This document shows, piece after piece, positions 1 through 14,200 of a stretch of DNA of 64,000 bases (the first letter of the stretch is position 1; the number at the start of each line of letters is the position of its first letter). Origin of the DNA: Antennarius striatus (lineage: Eukaryota; Chordata; Actinopteri; Lophiiformes; Antennariidae); assembly GCF_040054535.1 (NCBI RefSeq), contig NC_090797.1:6379001-6443000 (forward strand), read 5' to 3'. The notes beneath the pieces were generated by a model. It was not told where the DNA came from, did no database searches, and saw only the letters and a list, made by a program, of their open reading frames with translations. The position numbers were made by a program, and so were the translations under genes.

Positions 1-1157
1 GGGACCTGCTCAACTGACGTGCATGGGGAGATATTGGCTAAAGCAGAAGTTAAACTTGTGACCTTCCTGAAACAGCATGAAACAGTGTCCATAAACATCT
101 TGCCACACCAACACCTTCCATCACAGTGATCACAGACAGTCTGGTTCTGGGTTTAGTTAAAACCAGACCACCCCACCTTTACCCTAATTAGAAGCAGCTT
201 TGGTAGACCCGATCCAGCCAGTAGAACGTCTAGTTTTTTTTTAAAAAGTGCAATGACAGAAATGGGAGTGAATACAAAATTAGCCCTTTTTTGGTAAAGC
301 TGTCAATTGAAGATTCAAATCATGAGCAGTTCAAATTTTAGCCAATTTATCTTTTGAAATAGCTCCATATCTTCCAGACACTCATGGTTCCCAGAGGCTG
401 TATCTGACTTTAAAGTCCACAATCATCACGGTTTTCCTTTTATGTAAACATCACTGACTTTGACAGAAATATCCAGAAAATGAATTGCATGAAATCAGTA
501 ATTCAACAATGTGGATGAAGTTATATTTTCTAAGGTAATAGGTGAAACCTGTCTAGTACAAGATGTGACAAAAGGCTGCAAAATTAATCTCGGTTGAATT
601 TTGTGTTTAGCACCAATTAGCAACAGATAGCATGCTAATCTATCTTGCTAAAAAATAAAGTAAGCATTACTGGTGAGCATCTTAGAACAACTATATTTCT
701 TTTCTTTTTTTGGGAATGTGAAGAAAAACATACATAAACTTGACTTTGCTGTTTAGAAGGTCATCATTGTTTTTCTTGGCAACAGAGTTTTTTTTAATGA
801 TGGCCAAAGTGATGTCCTCCAATTTTTTGACCAAAAAGTCCAAAAGTTCCAATATCCCATGAAGTCATGACAAATAGTACTCATTAAGTGTTGGGTAATA
901 GGGTTAAAACAAGGAAAGGAGGTGTGCTGAGGGACAATGTGAATAGAATTGGACCCAAGTCTTTGTGTATGTGTGTGACGTGTTTTTGTTTCTATTTTCC
1001 TCAGACTAATCAGTATGGAGGCCGAATGAGAATGAATGACAGAGTGTGAAAGAGGGAGAAAGAGAGTTTGTGAGCAGCATTCTCCGCTCAGCTCCACATC
1101 AGACCTATCATTACCAGATGTCACAGCGTGGATGGCTGCCAGCCGAATCACCGCTCA
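1..1157. other. Upstream flank of decorin, no gene seen
   Basis: AT-rich sequence before the pyrimidine-rich stretch that precedes the presumed decorin first exon. Open frames on either strand are short, low in complexity and lack splice-consistent structure or recognisable domains. It may contain distal decorin regulatory DNA, but no specific element can be defended from sequence alone. Confidence 0.5.
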
Positions 1158-1432
1158 TTGCCTCAGACTCTCTCTCTCTGCCTCTTTCTCTTCTTGTTCC
1201 TTCCTTCTTTTCTCTCCATGTCTCCTTTTTTTTTTGCTTGCTCTCCTTTTTTTTCTCTCTTCCTCCATTCTCCACTTCCAGCTGTTTTCGGAGCACGCAG
1301 CAAGAGCGGGGCAAGTTCTCCACCAATTGTTGTCGGTCCTGAGAGGAGCTCGGCGGTGGGACCCCTCCCTCCTTCTATCTCTCTCCTCTCTCCTCTGTCT
1401 CTCTTCCTCTCTCTCTCCTCCCCTTGTTGTGA
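1158..1432 (+). promoter_or_regulatory. Homopyrimidine-rich tracts at the decorin 5' end
   Basis: Two long stretches of almost pure C/T on the + strand (about 1160-1285 and 1364-1430) are separated by a short mixed segment. They lie just upstream of, or within, the presumed first exon of decorin. From memory, the human decorin promoter contains a homopurine/homopyrimidine segment that is S1-nuclease sensitive and affects transcription, so the position is suggestive. Whether this tract is promoter or 5' UTR cannot be decided without a mapped transcription start. Open frames across it on both strands are compositional artefacts. Confidence 0.45.
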
Positions 1433-1439
1433 CAGAGCA

Positions 1440-1586
1440 CACCTGCTTGATCTTGGCTACACGCGTTCCGATTCCAATTACCCCATAGGCCTTTGCAGGC
1501 ACTTCACAGTCTCATCCCCCCACTCGACTGGATTTTTGGGAGTCAAGCTCATCTCTCCTCTCTTGCCTTGCTTCTACTGAGAACAG
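1440..1586 (+). other. dcn: Probable non-coding first exon of decorin (start approximate)
   Basis: A good donor (GAACAG followed by GTAGGC, GT at 1587-1588) ends a stretch with no useful start codon. It lies 6.6 kb upstream of the ATG exon, whose acceptor at 8205-8206 shows that an upstream exon must exist. Mammalian decorin also has an untranslated first exon separated from exon 2 by a large intron. The left boundary is a guess because the transcription start cannot be seen. Confidence 0.4.
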
Positions 1587-4563
1587 GTAGGCTTATCCTT
1601 TGACTCATGTGAAGGGAGAAAAGTATGGGTGAGGTTAGGAATGAGGCAGTGGATTTCAACCACTTTTAAAAGGTTTAATATGAATCTTTTTTGCGATTTT
1701 TAACTATTTTACATAAATACACACTCTGCTTACAAGTCGCATTTTATTCTCATATAATTTGTACAAACAAAAGTGTCTTCTTTTCTTAGCTATACTTGAG
1801 CTTATGTGTTTTTCTCTCAAACACATTTTCTTTCATATTCATTCCCTGATCCAGTCTTGTGTGTTATGTATGTTCTAGACATGTTGCCAGGTCTTTTTCC
1901 CACAGCTCTCTTGCTATGGGAGATGAGAGACCTTAATCATTTCCAGTCCAATCTGCATGCAGCCAAGGGAAGGGGGAACGGGGGAAGGGGGTGTGGTAGC
2001 CTAGTTGATGCCGATACGTCACTCCTCTGCCAGAAAATCTATCCATCTGGTCATTTGTTAATCTCCAAAGTATCCACCAATGACTGCCAGTTCCCAGTTC
2101 TTAAATGTGCTGTTTTGAGTTTGGACAATAGTTTGTTGGTTGTTTGTGTGCAGACCCCAAGCTATTTTTGCATGTTTGATACATGATAATGTAAAATTAG
2201 TGACGTTGACTAATAAAAGGTGTTTAATGAGGAGAAGAGAGAGTATCAAGAGCTCACTTCTCCCTATCGAAACGAAGTCAGGAGGAAAAGGTGACCACTT
2301 GTTGCATTAAAGCATTGCTTGTCTCTCTTTGCGTAGACTCTTTCATTCGTTTTCACCTTCTGTTCTCTCCCTTTGGTATCTGGACAGCCTTCAAGCAAAA
2401 ATGTAGTCAAATGGTCGAAACAACAATGAGGATTTCTTTGTGTTGATTCAAGCCATTACAGCTTGTCAAGACTTTGATTTAGAGGAGCTGTTTCTCTGTC
2501 TTGTAACACCTCCCATTCCGACAGTTCCTTTCAGGTTACAAATAGAAGATTCTCAGCCGAATCTCTTATCTATTTGTTGTGCATCTCTGTTTCTTCTCAA
2601 CCCTTTGTGTCCACCGTGGCAATTGCTACTGTATTTTCACAGGAGCAGAATGGGACCCAAATTGCTAGAGGCAACTTAAAGTGAGAGGCTTTGAAGAGGA
2701 GATGGGAAAAAAAAAAGTTGTATCTGCCAACACGCAGTCCCATTAATCCTGTAATGGTACAGCTTCCTCTATCAAAGAGAGGTCTGGAGGCTTCCCGGCA
2801 AGCCACCACACAACTCTCAGCTAACTCATTACATCCTTTTGCCAGCAGGGAAAAAAAACTAATAAGGCTTGGTTGCAACGAATTACATTGAAAGAGCTAA
2901 AGTGAAGCTAAACTAGCGAAAAATGACACAAAAGGAAATTTTATGACTAGAGAAGACACTTGGAATAGAGGCTAGATAAGAAATAAACACTCACTCAGAG
3001 AATAAGTACTTCAAAAACTCATACATTTCAGTCAAGCAAAACAGATGTTTAATATTTGAACCAGGAATGAGTGAAAAGAAATTTGGAGGCAGCAAGGCCC
3101 AGATTTGCACTCAGGGACTACATTTTTTCCATCTGGACTTCAACTCTCTGGGTCAAAAGCAGAAAAAGAACAATGGAGCTAAATGGACCTCAGCCATGAA
3201 GGTTTTCCCCTCTTTTGCTCTCTAGAATACCAGAAAGTTCCACATGTCAGTCTTTCTTGCCAAACTTTTAATTGTTAGACACAAAAAGAAAGTATCATAA
3301 GCTGTTTGAAAGAAGCTGGGGAAGAAGGGAAAAAGGAAAAAAGGAGGAGGCAAAGATGAACAGCAAAGCAACGGAGGGAAGGTTGAGCAGTTCATCCACG
3401 TCTATGCAGCACAGACTGTTGATAATGGGACTGAGGTTGATGGCAGGCCGACAACTCTTCTCATGGAACAGCAGAAATGTGGCTTAACCACTCACTGGCA
3501 TTTTTACACTATGGCTCCAGTTTACAGGCATGCTTTATAGACCTTAAAGCAATCTTTCAAGACCAACCATTGCTCTGAATCTTTTTTTCATAAAAATATT
3601 GAATTGATTGTAGTTGACAAAAGATTGTGTTGGGCATCCTTGCCGCAAAAAAACCTTCCCTGCAGACGTAAGTAGGGGCGAGGACAGCTATTTTCCAGAC
3701 AGAACTAATTTGGAATAATAAAACAACATTTTGGCTTGGAAATTGTTTGTTGGCCTTGTTTTTGCTTTTTTTCCAGATTCACATGTTCTCACTCCTCAAA
3801 TCCCCGATACATTGGAAATTCATTGACGACCACCAACTCCTCAGAGTCCCTTAGTCCCTTTTTACATTTTAACAAAATTATCAATCACACTTATGTGTCT
3901 GAGAATATGTGGCTTATGCAATCATGTGGGAGGAGAGCTCACTTTAATTTGCTCATGAGCTGAAAGGGCCACACGTGTTTAAACGTCCTGTGGCCTAGTA
4001 AATACCTTCCAGTGATTCATTGCTGACAGACACTCTGCAGAGGCAGACACAGGCCTGTGGAGTGTTAAAAAGAAGAGGGCAGGTAGTAGACAGGGAATGA
4101 CAGTGGCTTGTAGATGGTGTCTGCTTTATATTACTTTTTTTCATTTCAAAAATGATTCAATCCAACACTTTAGTAATCAGAACTCAGATTATTTCATTAT
4201 GCAAAACCATGAGTGAAAAATGGGTTGGATTTGACTTGATAATCCTGCTATAGTTAATTCACTGATTTTCTGAGCTTGAAAGTTTTAAAGAAAGGCAGCG
4301 ACAAGGAGGAGAAAATGACAAAAAAAAAGGAGGAAAATTATTCTATTCCCTCTTGTGAGCTCCGCTTCCTGTCTGGGAATCATTAGTGATGCTGGGGCCA
4401 GACATGAGGGAAGTGGAGGGAGGGGAGAGAGATATAAGACAAAAAAGGGACACAGGGGGATTGACAAGGATGCCACCACCACAGGAAATATCAGCCTCCA
4501 CCCAGCATGATGAATCACAGAGTTTAGGCACACAAGAGGATAAGAGACTTGGTGAATGTTCAC

Positions 4564-4600
4564 TGACTAAACTTTCTCTTTTGATGAGAAAGTTTAGTCA
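4564..4600. repeat. Perfect 15-bp inverted repeat, 7-nt loop
   Basis: The arm TGACTAAACTTTCTC at 4564-4578 is followed, after the 7-base spacer TTTTGAT, by its exact reverse complement at 4586-4600. It could form a stable hairpin in DNA or in the decorin pre-mRNA. No flanking duplication or terminal-repeat family was recognised. Confidence 0.8.
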
Positions 4601-5549
4601 CTATGAAAAACACCATAGTTCGTGTTTAGTAGTTTATCTGTTCACCATCCAAAGCTGTTTGGAAATCTTTGGAACATCTTGAATGCGTGAAATGACTTGC
4701 TGATAAAATAACAAGTTTTGCTTTTTTTTTTTCCGCATTTCCTTGCACACCTCGCCCAAATAGAATCATCACTAAAAGAACAAACTTCTGCTTTGTCATA
4801 ATTAGGGAAACCAAAATGACCTTATTCATCATCCCTCCTCCACACTGTTCATGTTCTTTCAAACTCAGGAAAACATGTTCTGTTGTTCGTATTTTGCATT
4901 AAATGGTTGTCACAGTGGCAATGTTTGTCACAAAAATATCGATTGTGTCATCCTTTTGCCACATTTGTACTGAATTGTGTCAGGCCTTTTTCCAGTGAAT
5001 AAAGTGTGTACCGTTTCCATCTTGTAAACTGGCACAGAGCCACAAACCAACATGTCTCTGGCCCTGTTCCTGAATTAAGTCACACATTTGACTCAATAAT
5101 TGATATCAAGATCATGATTCGAACAGAAATTATTAAATTACAGGGTAAAGTAAATCTACGTGCATCTCCACTTGTAATTGTGTTTTTCTAAGGTGCAAAA
5201 CGTTTTAATTTCCAGTTTAGTGTGATCTTCAGGATTCCTCTAGGAAGTGAAAATAATAAGTTGGAAACCTCTTCAATGCTGATACTGATGCTGTTTGCAT
5301 GGCCAAGTCATGTTCCAGCATGCTTTGAAAGTTGCCTGGGTTTAACTTGCACTCCATACATAAGGAGCCTGTGTTGTGGTGTCTAGTGGATTCTTCAGGT
5401 GTGTGTGAGTCTGTAATGAGGTAAGGGGACATTTGAGGAGGCCAGCCTGCAAACCCTCCAGGCGTATCTGAGCAATAATATAGAATCAAAGCTGAAGGTG
5501 GTCATATGCATTATCTTCAGAGGACAATCCCATTTAGAAAACTAACAAA

Positions 5550-5579
5550 AATGTTTGAATGCATTTGCATTCAAACATT
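5550..5579. repeat. 30-bp palindrome with 14-bp arms
   Basis: AATGTTTGAATGCA at 5550-5563 is followed, after TT, by its exact reverse complement at 5566-5579. It contains overlapping ATGCA and TGCAT elements that resemble octamer-like or homeodomain half sites. It sits in decorin intron 1, about 1 kb from the other perfect inverted repeat. Function unknown. Confidence 0.75.
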
Positions 5580-8225
5580 ATTAGCCAAGATCTCAAGCAA
5601 TAGTGACTGTGATTTCTGCCTTTAACGTAAATGTTTACAGAGCTTAGATTGAGATCAGCTTCTTTTAACCAGTTGTGGCTCAAAACATTAAATATTGATG
5701 GACAAAGCTGGGTGGATTCATGACGGAACTCATGGAGTTGAAATCTTGCACCATTCCACATGTTCATGTATATCTGTTTACATCCTTGTGGCCATGGGTC
5801 AGAGCAGGGAGATAGGGTTCAGTGATGAGCAGTCAAACTCCTGTTATTTGTGTGTTTCTCCATGGCACACCAAACATCCTTCTGAATGACTCTGCCAGCA
5901 TTAAGCACCAGATGTGAAGGGTTCACAACATCAGCACATCTCTGAAATGTGATTAACTAGGCTTTAAAGATTTTGGAATTAAACTATCACATCGTGAGAC
6001 AAGCCTGAGATATCTGGCATCACAGTTAGATAAAACATCAAAAGCATCAACAAACACTGCTTGACCCAGGAGTGCCCGAAATCCAAAACGATGGCAAAAT
6101 GCTGTGGCCAAGTCTGGAGACAAGGTTTTTGTTGGATTGAGTTTTCAGCTGCACTTAGATAAGAGACCCTGACTCAGCCAAGATTACTCAGTCTGTTGAA
6201 GAGTGGAACAACATGTCCTCTGGATATAAAGACCAGTACTCTTTGTTGCAACATCTCCCACCGCGTTACATAGGCCTAGGAGGTAATGGAAAACAGTTCA
6301 TATGGAAAACCACATCTAGACATTCAACAATGTGTAATACAATTCTTGGCACAAAGAGTCACGTTATGAAATTACTGTTTTGAGTGATTTTCAGCTTTTT
6401 CTGCATCATAGCAACTGAACAAGAGCAGAAAAGAAAATCAAGAACACTGCCAAAACAAGTCCCTATTGAATAAAAATGATTTGGGGCCTGTTCAGACTTT
6501 ATGTAAGTTATGTATCCACTGGACTAGAGCTCCACAGCAGGTTAAAGAGATGACTCCCTCATGGACAGGGACTATTACCGCCTAGATCCTGGAGATGTGA
6601 TGAAATGAGTAGTTGCACTGCAACGTGAAAATGCATACAACTTATAAACTCACCCAGAATCACTTTCAGCTCTGGCCAACTGATGGTTTTGGGTCAACCT
6701 CATCATCCCTGTCATGTGTTCAGGTCAAGGTCCACTAAAGAGCAGCTTTACCCGAATCATTTGTTGGCAGCTGCGGCTCAAGTCCTCCCTTCAATTATTG
6801 TGGCACTGAGAGGGTAGGAAGAACTTTTGGCTATACAGATGACAAGGAGATTGCTGGGTTTTTTAGACTTGTTGTCTGCTTGCTGTGTGAAAGGTCATGG
6901 AACTTTGTGGATCTCCATACTGTTTGAGTTTCAGAGAGAGCATGCATGTGTCAACTGGGTTGCGGTTGTCTTCAGAAAGAGGTGACCACATAAGGCAGTA
7001 GGATTCTCCCAGTGATTCTAGAAAGTAATGGTAAATCCACTCAAAGTATTTACACTGTATCCCAATGAGTTATGGAATTTAATTGCCAACAACTTATCAC
7101 TGTTATTACTTTCCACTAAAAAATAGAGCACATTCCCCATACAGGCCATAACGGTGAAAGCCTTTAAAAGCTACTGGAGGTGGCTGGAAATATTAGTGCC
7201 CAGAGAAGATTAAACTCAGTATATCTAGTTACTGGGGACACACTGTTGCAACTGAATGTGTAAAAAATAATGGAAAAACAAAAACTTAAATGACACAGTT
7301 GAGAATGCAGTAGTTATCTATGGATGAATGGATGAATTTGCAATAAGGCTGTCACTGAAGCCAATTTCGATAGATATTGTGTTTTCTTTCTAGTTTGCCT
7401 ACTGCCTGCTGAAGAGCAACTGAGTGTTGTCACTGTGGCAATACTATTGTTAACTAAAAGGTAGGTTAATGGATAAATGTTTGAAATATCTAGATGTAAG
7501 GGATGATGCTACTGAAGATTAAACTGTAAACATTATTTCTGATTGCACTGATTGATCGGTAAAGTAATGGATAAATAGTTGACATTTAGCCAACAATAAT
7601 AGATAATACTTTGACATAAGGTGCCCTGTTGGATAATTGATAAATGTTTAAAATGTGCACCATCTATCATTCCATCTGGTAAAATCTATTTAACTGTTTT
7701 AAACAGTGACAGGTCATGAAAACAACATTGGAATTCCTCCATTATAATTAATAGTTTTAGTATCACTATTTGGGTTTCTTCCCATTCCTTATTTTCACAA
7801 AAAGTTAAATAGTTAATACCTGTCTTTTCTGACAATGTGAAGTAATATTCTGTAGTTTTCTTTGGGTTTGCATAAGCCCCCTTCTCTAGCCTATCGCCTT
7901 CTGCCTAAAATTGCCCAGTCAAATATTTGACCAACCGCACTAAACTATCACACCTAAGTGCTTAACCTTCTGGTCCTTCACCTCTCACCTCTGCCCTTTG
8001 GCTGTCTGGGCTTCAGTCACTGCCTCTCTTTATGTCTGCGTCTTTCTCCCCAACTCTGATTAACTGCCACACGGAAAATGTATTTTCAGTTTTTTTTGAG
8101 TGAAAAACAATTAAACAGAGTGTTCTGGTTTCAAAACTAATCATACACAGACAGTTTTGAAAGAGTATCCACCCAAACCTTTGAATTGTGTCGTCTCATC
8201 CTCCAGGCTCCCTGCTAGCAGCACC

Positions 8226-11200
8226 ATGAGGTCAGCCTGTCTCTCTCTGCTCCTGGTAACCGCCTGCTGGGCTCTGCCCTTCCGCCAGTCTGGCTTCCTG
8301 GACTTCATGATGGAGGATGAGGCAGGATCTGGTGTCCCTGAAGCAGCTCCAGATGTAATGGTACCTTTTGTTCCTGAAGGTCCCAAGTGCCCATTCAGAT
8401 GCCAGTGCCACCTGCGCGTGGTCCAGTGCTCTGACCTTGGTAAGATGAGATGCACAGTCAACATTATCTACTGTGGGATTCTATTAAGAGACAAACCTTA
8501 GTTGAAACTTGAAACCCCTTTTATTATGTGTTGAATTCCATAGTTTTCAGTTTTTGGCAAAGAAATGGTCCCTGCAAAACATAAGTAACTAGTGTTAATG
8601 AAAAATGCTTTCCAAGGTATTATGGTCAATCATCCATGCACTTTCTCAAAAGTTAATCAGTGCATCTGATCAACACTGATTAAAATTATTAAATACACAT
8701 GTAAATAATATATACATATATTATTGTCACACATTCGCACTTCTGAAATGTCTTCAATTTCTCCATCAATGGACTTTTTCCTTGTCCAGCTTAGACAGAA
8801 CCAACAGATTGGCTTCAACCACAGTTGTCTGTACTTATAAAGAATATTCCATACATAGCTGGAAATACAAACTGGTTTCGGTGAAAGTGACAAAAGAGAA
8901 ATAAAAAGATTTTTAAATGTACAGTACAGATTTGGTTTTTTTTCTTTTTTGTCTACTCCTCCATCTGGAGTCCATCTTGATGGGTCACATGCCGAGGTCA
9001 GATGGGTGTTTCCTGGACTTTTACTGTCCTTTTATTGTTTTGAGACATTAATAGCTTTGAAGCAGAAAGAGTCACTGGATTTACAAGCTGTCTCCACTGT
9101 CCACCCAAACCCACAGGGTCTTTCCAAGGGTCAGGAACATGGCACCAATGTTGATATCTTAAATGCTCCCAGATGCTTGATTCACTTCCTGTGATGATTA
9201 TATGATGTGCCCATTATGAAAAAAGACATCGTTCAAGAGTGGGAGTTCAAGTTTCAGAACTTGTTTCTCAATGTAAAGCTTACTCATCGATGTTGAAACC
9301 TTTTAAATTCGTGCAGTCACAACAATTTACTCAACTGTCATCTTGTTTGGAGCAAATCCTCTCTTTGTGTAACCTGATGTATGGCATACACAAGCACTTG
9401 AGTCACCTCACACTCTCAGTCACAGAAAAGTCCCTGACTTCATTTATTCTGGTGCATTTCATAAAATTGCTTTGTTTGGCTCAAGTTTTGCTTGGAAAGC
9501 AAGTTTTTAGGAGACATATAAAAGATGGAGGAAAGGGTAAAGATGTTCAAACTGGAATAATAAAATAAAAAAGTGGACATAACTAGCTCATAAACACTTG
9601 TTTTAATTAGCTCAGAAGAGCCAGAGTTAATATGGAAAAATAAAAGTATCACACAAAGTGTGAAGTAAAAGGAGCGCATTGAAACGTACGGGTATCCCAG
9701 TTAGGCAGGTGGCTGAACACAGCCACAGACAGCAAGAGAGACTAAGGCCAGTTCCATTACATCAGTCCTCCTGCCATACCCCTGGTCAGCAGTGGTGTTT
9801 TCCCTCAGAGATGCAGCTCCATGGCTGGATTCTCAACTCCTGCATAAGCCCTGTTGGCCCCAAACCTCCATCTGTTCCCCAGACCTGCTGGCCGGCACAC
9901 AAATACATTTAGACACACATTATCAAGAGTAATACGTGTTCATTTGGATGCACATGAGTCTAGACAGGACAGAGGAGAGGGCAACAGCTTCTCACTTTTG
10001 TAGATGTAGAGTTTGCAGAATCGCTGCTAAAGCAGTTAGGAGAGAAAGCTTGTCTTTGGGTACAAATGAGTTGTGATTGTGGATGAGCAAAACCTCATTC
10101 AACAGGAGTTGGCATATACTTTAGTTAGACGTTCAGATGCTTTTCTGATTATATGTTTACCCTTCATGTGGTCATCTAAGGTGGCAGGCATACACGCCAC
10201 GTCTGTCCACACTTCTGAGGACCTTCTCCAAAACATCTCAATTTAACAGACCCCATGAATTTGCTCAACCTGAATCATCCAGTATCGATGTCAGACAAGA
10301 ATAGGACATTCTTTGTCACTATTGCTCAAAATGATGAACATGACCCTGTTGCAAGACAGTAGGGACAGTTTTCTGAGCAGATTAAAGTTGGCTTTTAGTG
10401 GTTAGCGCTGTCCCATCACAGCATTTGGGTTTGGGTTCCTCAACCTACTCCAGTCCAGTAACATGCAATATAAGCCAAGTGATGAGTCTATAGTCCGTCA
10501 ATTGGTGTGAATGGTTGTCATTTCTAGAAAGTATTCTCACAATTATTAGTAACACTACTTTTACTTAAGAAAATAATAATTAACAACTGTTTATGTCCCA
10601 TTTCTGGTCAAGTTGCTCTCAGGGAAAAACTAAGATGTTAAGCAAACATGACATTGAGATCATACATTAGCAAGATAGACTGTTTGTTGAAATGTTTATA
10701 ACTTCCATGGTTTTGAGGTTGACTTTTCAGTCAACACATCCACATATCTCCTTATTTGTCTAAGACATTATTATTTATTGTGTAAGTTAGAGCACCATGA
10801 GTGCATTTATAGCCATATAGAGTGTTATGTTGTCATGATGGTGTGACCACAAACAGCTGTGATGGTTTGTGAGTCATCAACTGATGAGCTGGAAAAGCTC
10901 ATGGAGAGAAACCATAGCTGTAAATTATGTTTGGCTGAACAGAAGTCATCGCAAGTTTGTAAGTTAAAATATGTATAACATCCGTATGTATGTGAATCAG
11001 AGATACACATACATAGAGTGTTATAAACAGTTTATTCTATGTCGCTTCCTCTGAAATATAAACTACTCAATTTTAATAAAACATATACTATGACAACCTG
11101 CTGTCTTAACTCACTGTTTTGTACAAGTTCACCGAACGTCAGCCATAATTAAGTCCAAGCAAAGTGACTTAGCGTGAGCTTATTGTTCAGATATGCAGTC

Positions 11201-14200
11201 ACTTCCTCCAAAGGAAATTTGTTTTAGGGTCCATTTCCACCATATGTGCCTCTGAGCACATTAAACAGATATTTGGTCTCTTTGGAATGTCAACACAAAA
11301 CCCATTCTGCTCTATGTCCCAATCATTGAGACTTTATGTAGCATGATATGTTGAAAAAAATTACCTTTATTAATTTCAGTGTAAATTCTGTAAACTCTGT
11401 CACTGTCAGGGGTGACTGTGTGTCCCTTTCTGTTTTCGGAGTCTAAGAAGTCCAAATATTATGTACTCCTGACACCATTTTGCAACGGAGCCTTGCTCAA
11501 TTCTGACAAAAACAAGAAAAGAAATGAAAACTGATCATATTTTACAGACCAGTTCATTGCCTCAGTTATCAGTTTACCCATCATTTAAATACATTTATCG
11601 CATTTACATGCTCACTCTCATCTAAATAAACAGGTCTGAAGGAAGTTCCTATGGACATCCCAGACGACACCACCCTGCTGGACCTGCAGAACAACAAGAT
11701 CACCGAGATCAAGGAGAGTGACTTCAAGCATCTCAAAGGACTTCATGTAAGAGATGCTTTACTTCCAACTGTAAAACCTCATGGTGGTCTGTTTTTTGTT
11801 AAGTTATACAAAATATTCCTACATAACCACAATACTCTTACACTTCATCAACAGACCACACCTGAATTGTTCCCATTCTCAAAACATGGACCATTTCCTC
11901 TTCCCATTCTGTCTATCTTCATCCTCCTTCATTTGGCTACCCACAGTGCACTTTTCTTCCTATATGCACCACCAATACACCAACACCACTACTCCCACAG
12001 TCACCAGGTGCATGGAAATTATTTGCCCATAGGCCTTGCACCCTCAAGCTTTCAGACTCCTCAAACTAATGCAATAAATACCTATGTCTGACAGCGAGAG
12101 CTGTTTCCACTGTAATGTAACTGGCCTCTTAAGGGAATGGATCACATACCTCACTTTGCTTTGTGTGTGCATGCATGAGTTTGGAACAGCAGGAATGAAA
12201 TTCCTCTGGACATCTCCAGAGTGGACTTGAACTTGGCCTTACGTTTTGATGGTACCACATGGAGAATCTAATATCTGCTGGACTCTAAATTTCTTGTTTT
12301 TGTTGGATCCCATCTGGAAATTTCATTTTTTTTAACAACCCAATGGTACATTTGTAGCCGTGATTGTTTCTGAGTGGAAGAAAAAGCAAAGGAAACCACT
12401 AAGGTGTGAAGTTTCAAACAAAGTTGAGTTCCGCAACTGACCTTTAAAAACCAATGCGAATTTAAACAAGCGCAGACCCACTCTACGATTCAATGTTCAC
12501 CTCCGATCTGCCATACAGGAATACAGATTTACATCTGTATCCTTCTTTCTTTTATAGGCTCTGATCCTGGTGAACAACAAAATCAGCGTCATCCATCCCA
12601 AAGCCCTCAGCCCTCTGGTCAAGTTACAGCGTCTCTATCTGTCCAAGAACATGCTCAAGGAGATGCCCCCCAACATGCCCAAGAGCCTGCAGGAGCTGCG
12701 CATCCACGAGAATGAGATCACCAAGATCAAGAAGGCCTCCTTTGAGGGCATGTCCCACATCATTGTCATGGGTATGTAAATAAAGACACATCTCTGAAAA
12801 CGTACTCCTGTTATCCCATTTCTGACAGGCAAACATGTTTGGTGGGCTGGATTGCAAAGCCTAATGGGGTGTTTAAGGCCTGTGGGCCAATATTTGCTGA
12901 GGCCTGACCTAGAGTTTACCCATTTCTACTTGGTAATTCTCGTTGTTATTTTCAATCATTCTTTTTAAAGACCTCAAGTAAAGCTTGTTTTGGTGGCATT
13001 TCAACACTAATATAGGGTTTAAACATTACATTCTAGGAGTCATTAAACTGCGATAGACTATTCGACTATCAATGCATGATCACATTACATGTGCTATTTT
13101 TTGAAAAAACAGGTTTGTCCATAAAGGTCCTTCTTTCTTTTGCTCTGCATTGCTGTTACTTTGATAACTCATCTGACTTTGTAAAGAAAAAGAAATGTAC
13201 TCTTAAAACTAATTTTCCCATAGGGATTATTAAGCGTCCTGATACTGAGACTAAAAAATGTCATTTTGTCATTAATTAATTGAAAGACTGAAGTCATGTA
13301 AAGATGTAAAATCATGAGAAATATAATCCATTATAAAACAGGAAGCCGGGCGTGGAGAAAGCCTGCATTGAACACACAAGCAATTCTCATACCAAAGATT
13401 TTGTTTACTCTTGACTCAGCTCAAACTTCCAGTAACACACCAGGAGAGAAATAAACTTTGTAGATGTGATCAGTGGCAGCTGTGCTCTCTGTTTCTGTCT
13501 CCATCTCTTTCTGTGCTCTAAATTCTTTTTTCATTCATTTTTTTATTTTATTTCAGAGCTCGGGTCCAACCCTCTGAACAGTGAAGGAATCGATGCAGGC
13601 GCTTTCTCTGACCTGAAAAGGGTTTCTTACATTCGCATTGCAGACACTGGCATTACAGAAATACCCAAAGGTAAAGCTGTAATATCTATTTCCACATAAA
13701 TAATTGGAAAACAGAGGAATTAAGCCTAATCCAAGTTCTATTCAGACAAAACTCGGCCAAAAACAACCATTAAAGAATGCATACTTGGATACAATTCTAT
13801 AGCAGTACAATTGCCTCAATGTGAAAAAACAAACTGTGTTGTCTAAGTAATCCAAAACTAGTTCAGGGTGGGGACTGATCTGGTTTATTTAATAAAATGG
13901 CACATTGCATGAAGATTCTATGGATTTACAGATTTTAGAACAGCCACTCTGATTTTTAGGTTTTCAGTAGATACAGAATATTGCACATTGCTAATTATCT
14001 ACTTCCAAATGCAAGTGACATCATGATTGAATAATCTGCTAAATTATCATCTTGGTCATGGCATTAATTCTTGTTTTGTGGCTTAGGTCTACCCGGCTCT
14101 CTCTCTGAGCTCCACTTGGATGGCAACAAGATCACCAAGGTGACAGCTGTCAGCCTCGATGGCTTGAAGAACCTTGCAAAGTAATGAGATAATTATAGAT

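Larger units (their letters stand above)
1587..8206 (+). other. dcn: Decorin intron 1, no gene seen
   Basis: A 6.6 kb AT-rich intron inferred between the presumed leader exon and the ATG exon. I found no recognisable coding segment on either strand. Two short near-perfect palindromes (4564-4600 and 5550-5579) stand out and are listed separately. A gene this size with a long first intron often carries enhancers there, but none can be named from the sequence. Confidence 0.4.

Noticed and set aside
1036-1580. Ser/Leu/Phe-rich open frames of 100-150 aa before decorin
   Set aside because: Created by the C/T-rich tracts; frames overlap on both strands with no domain, and the region is better explained as promoter or leader.
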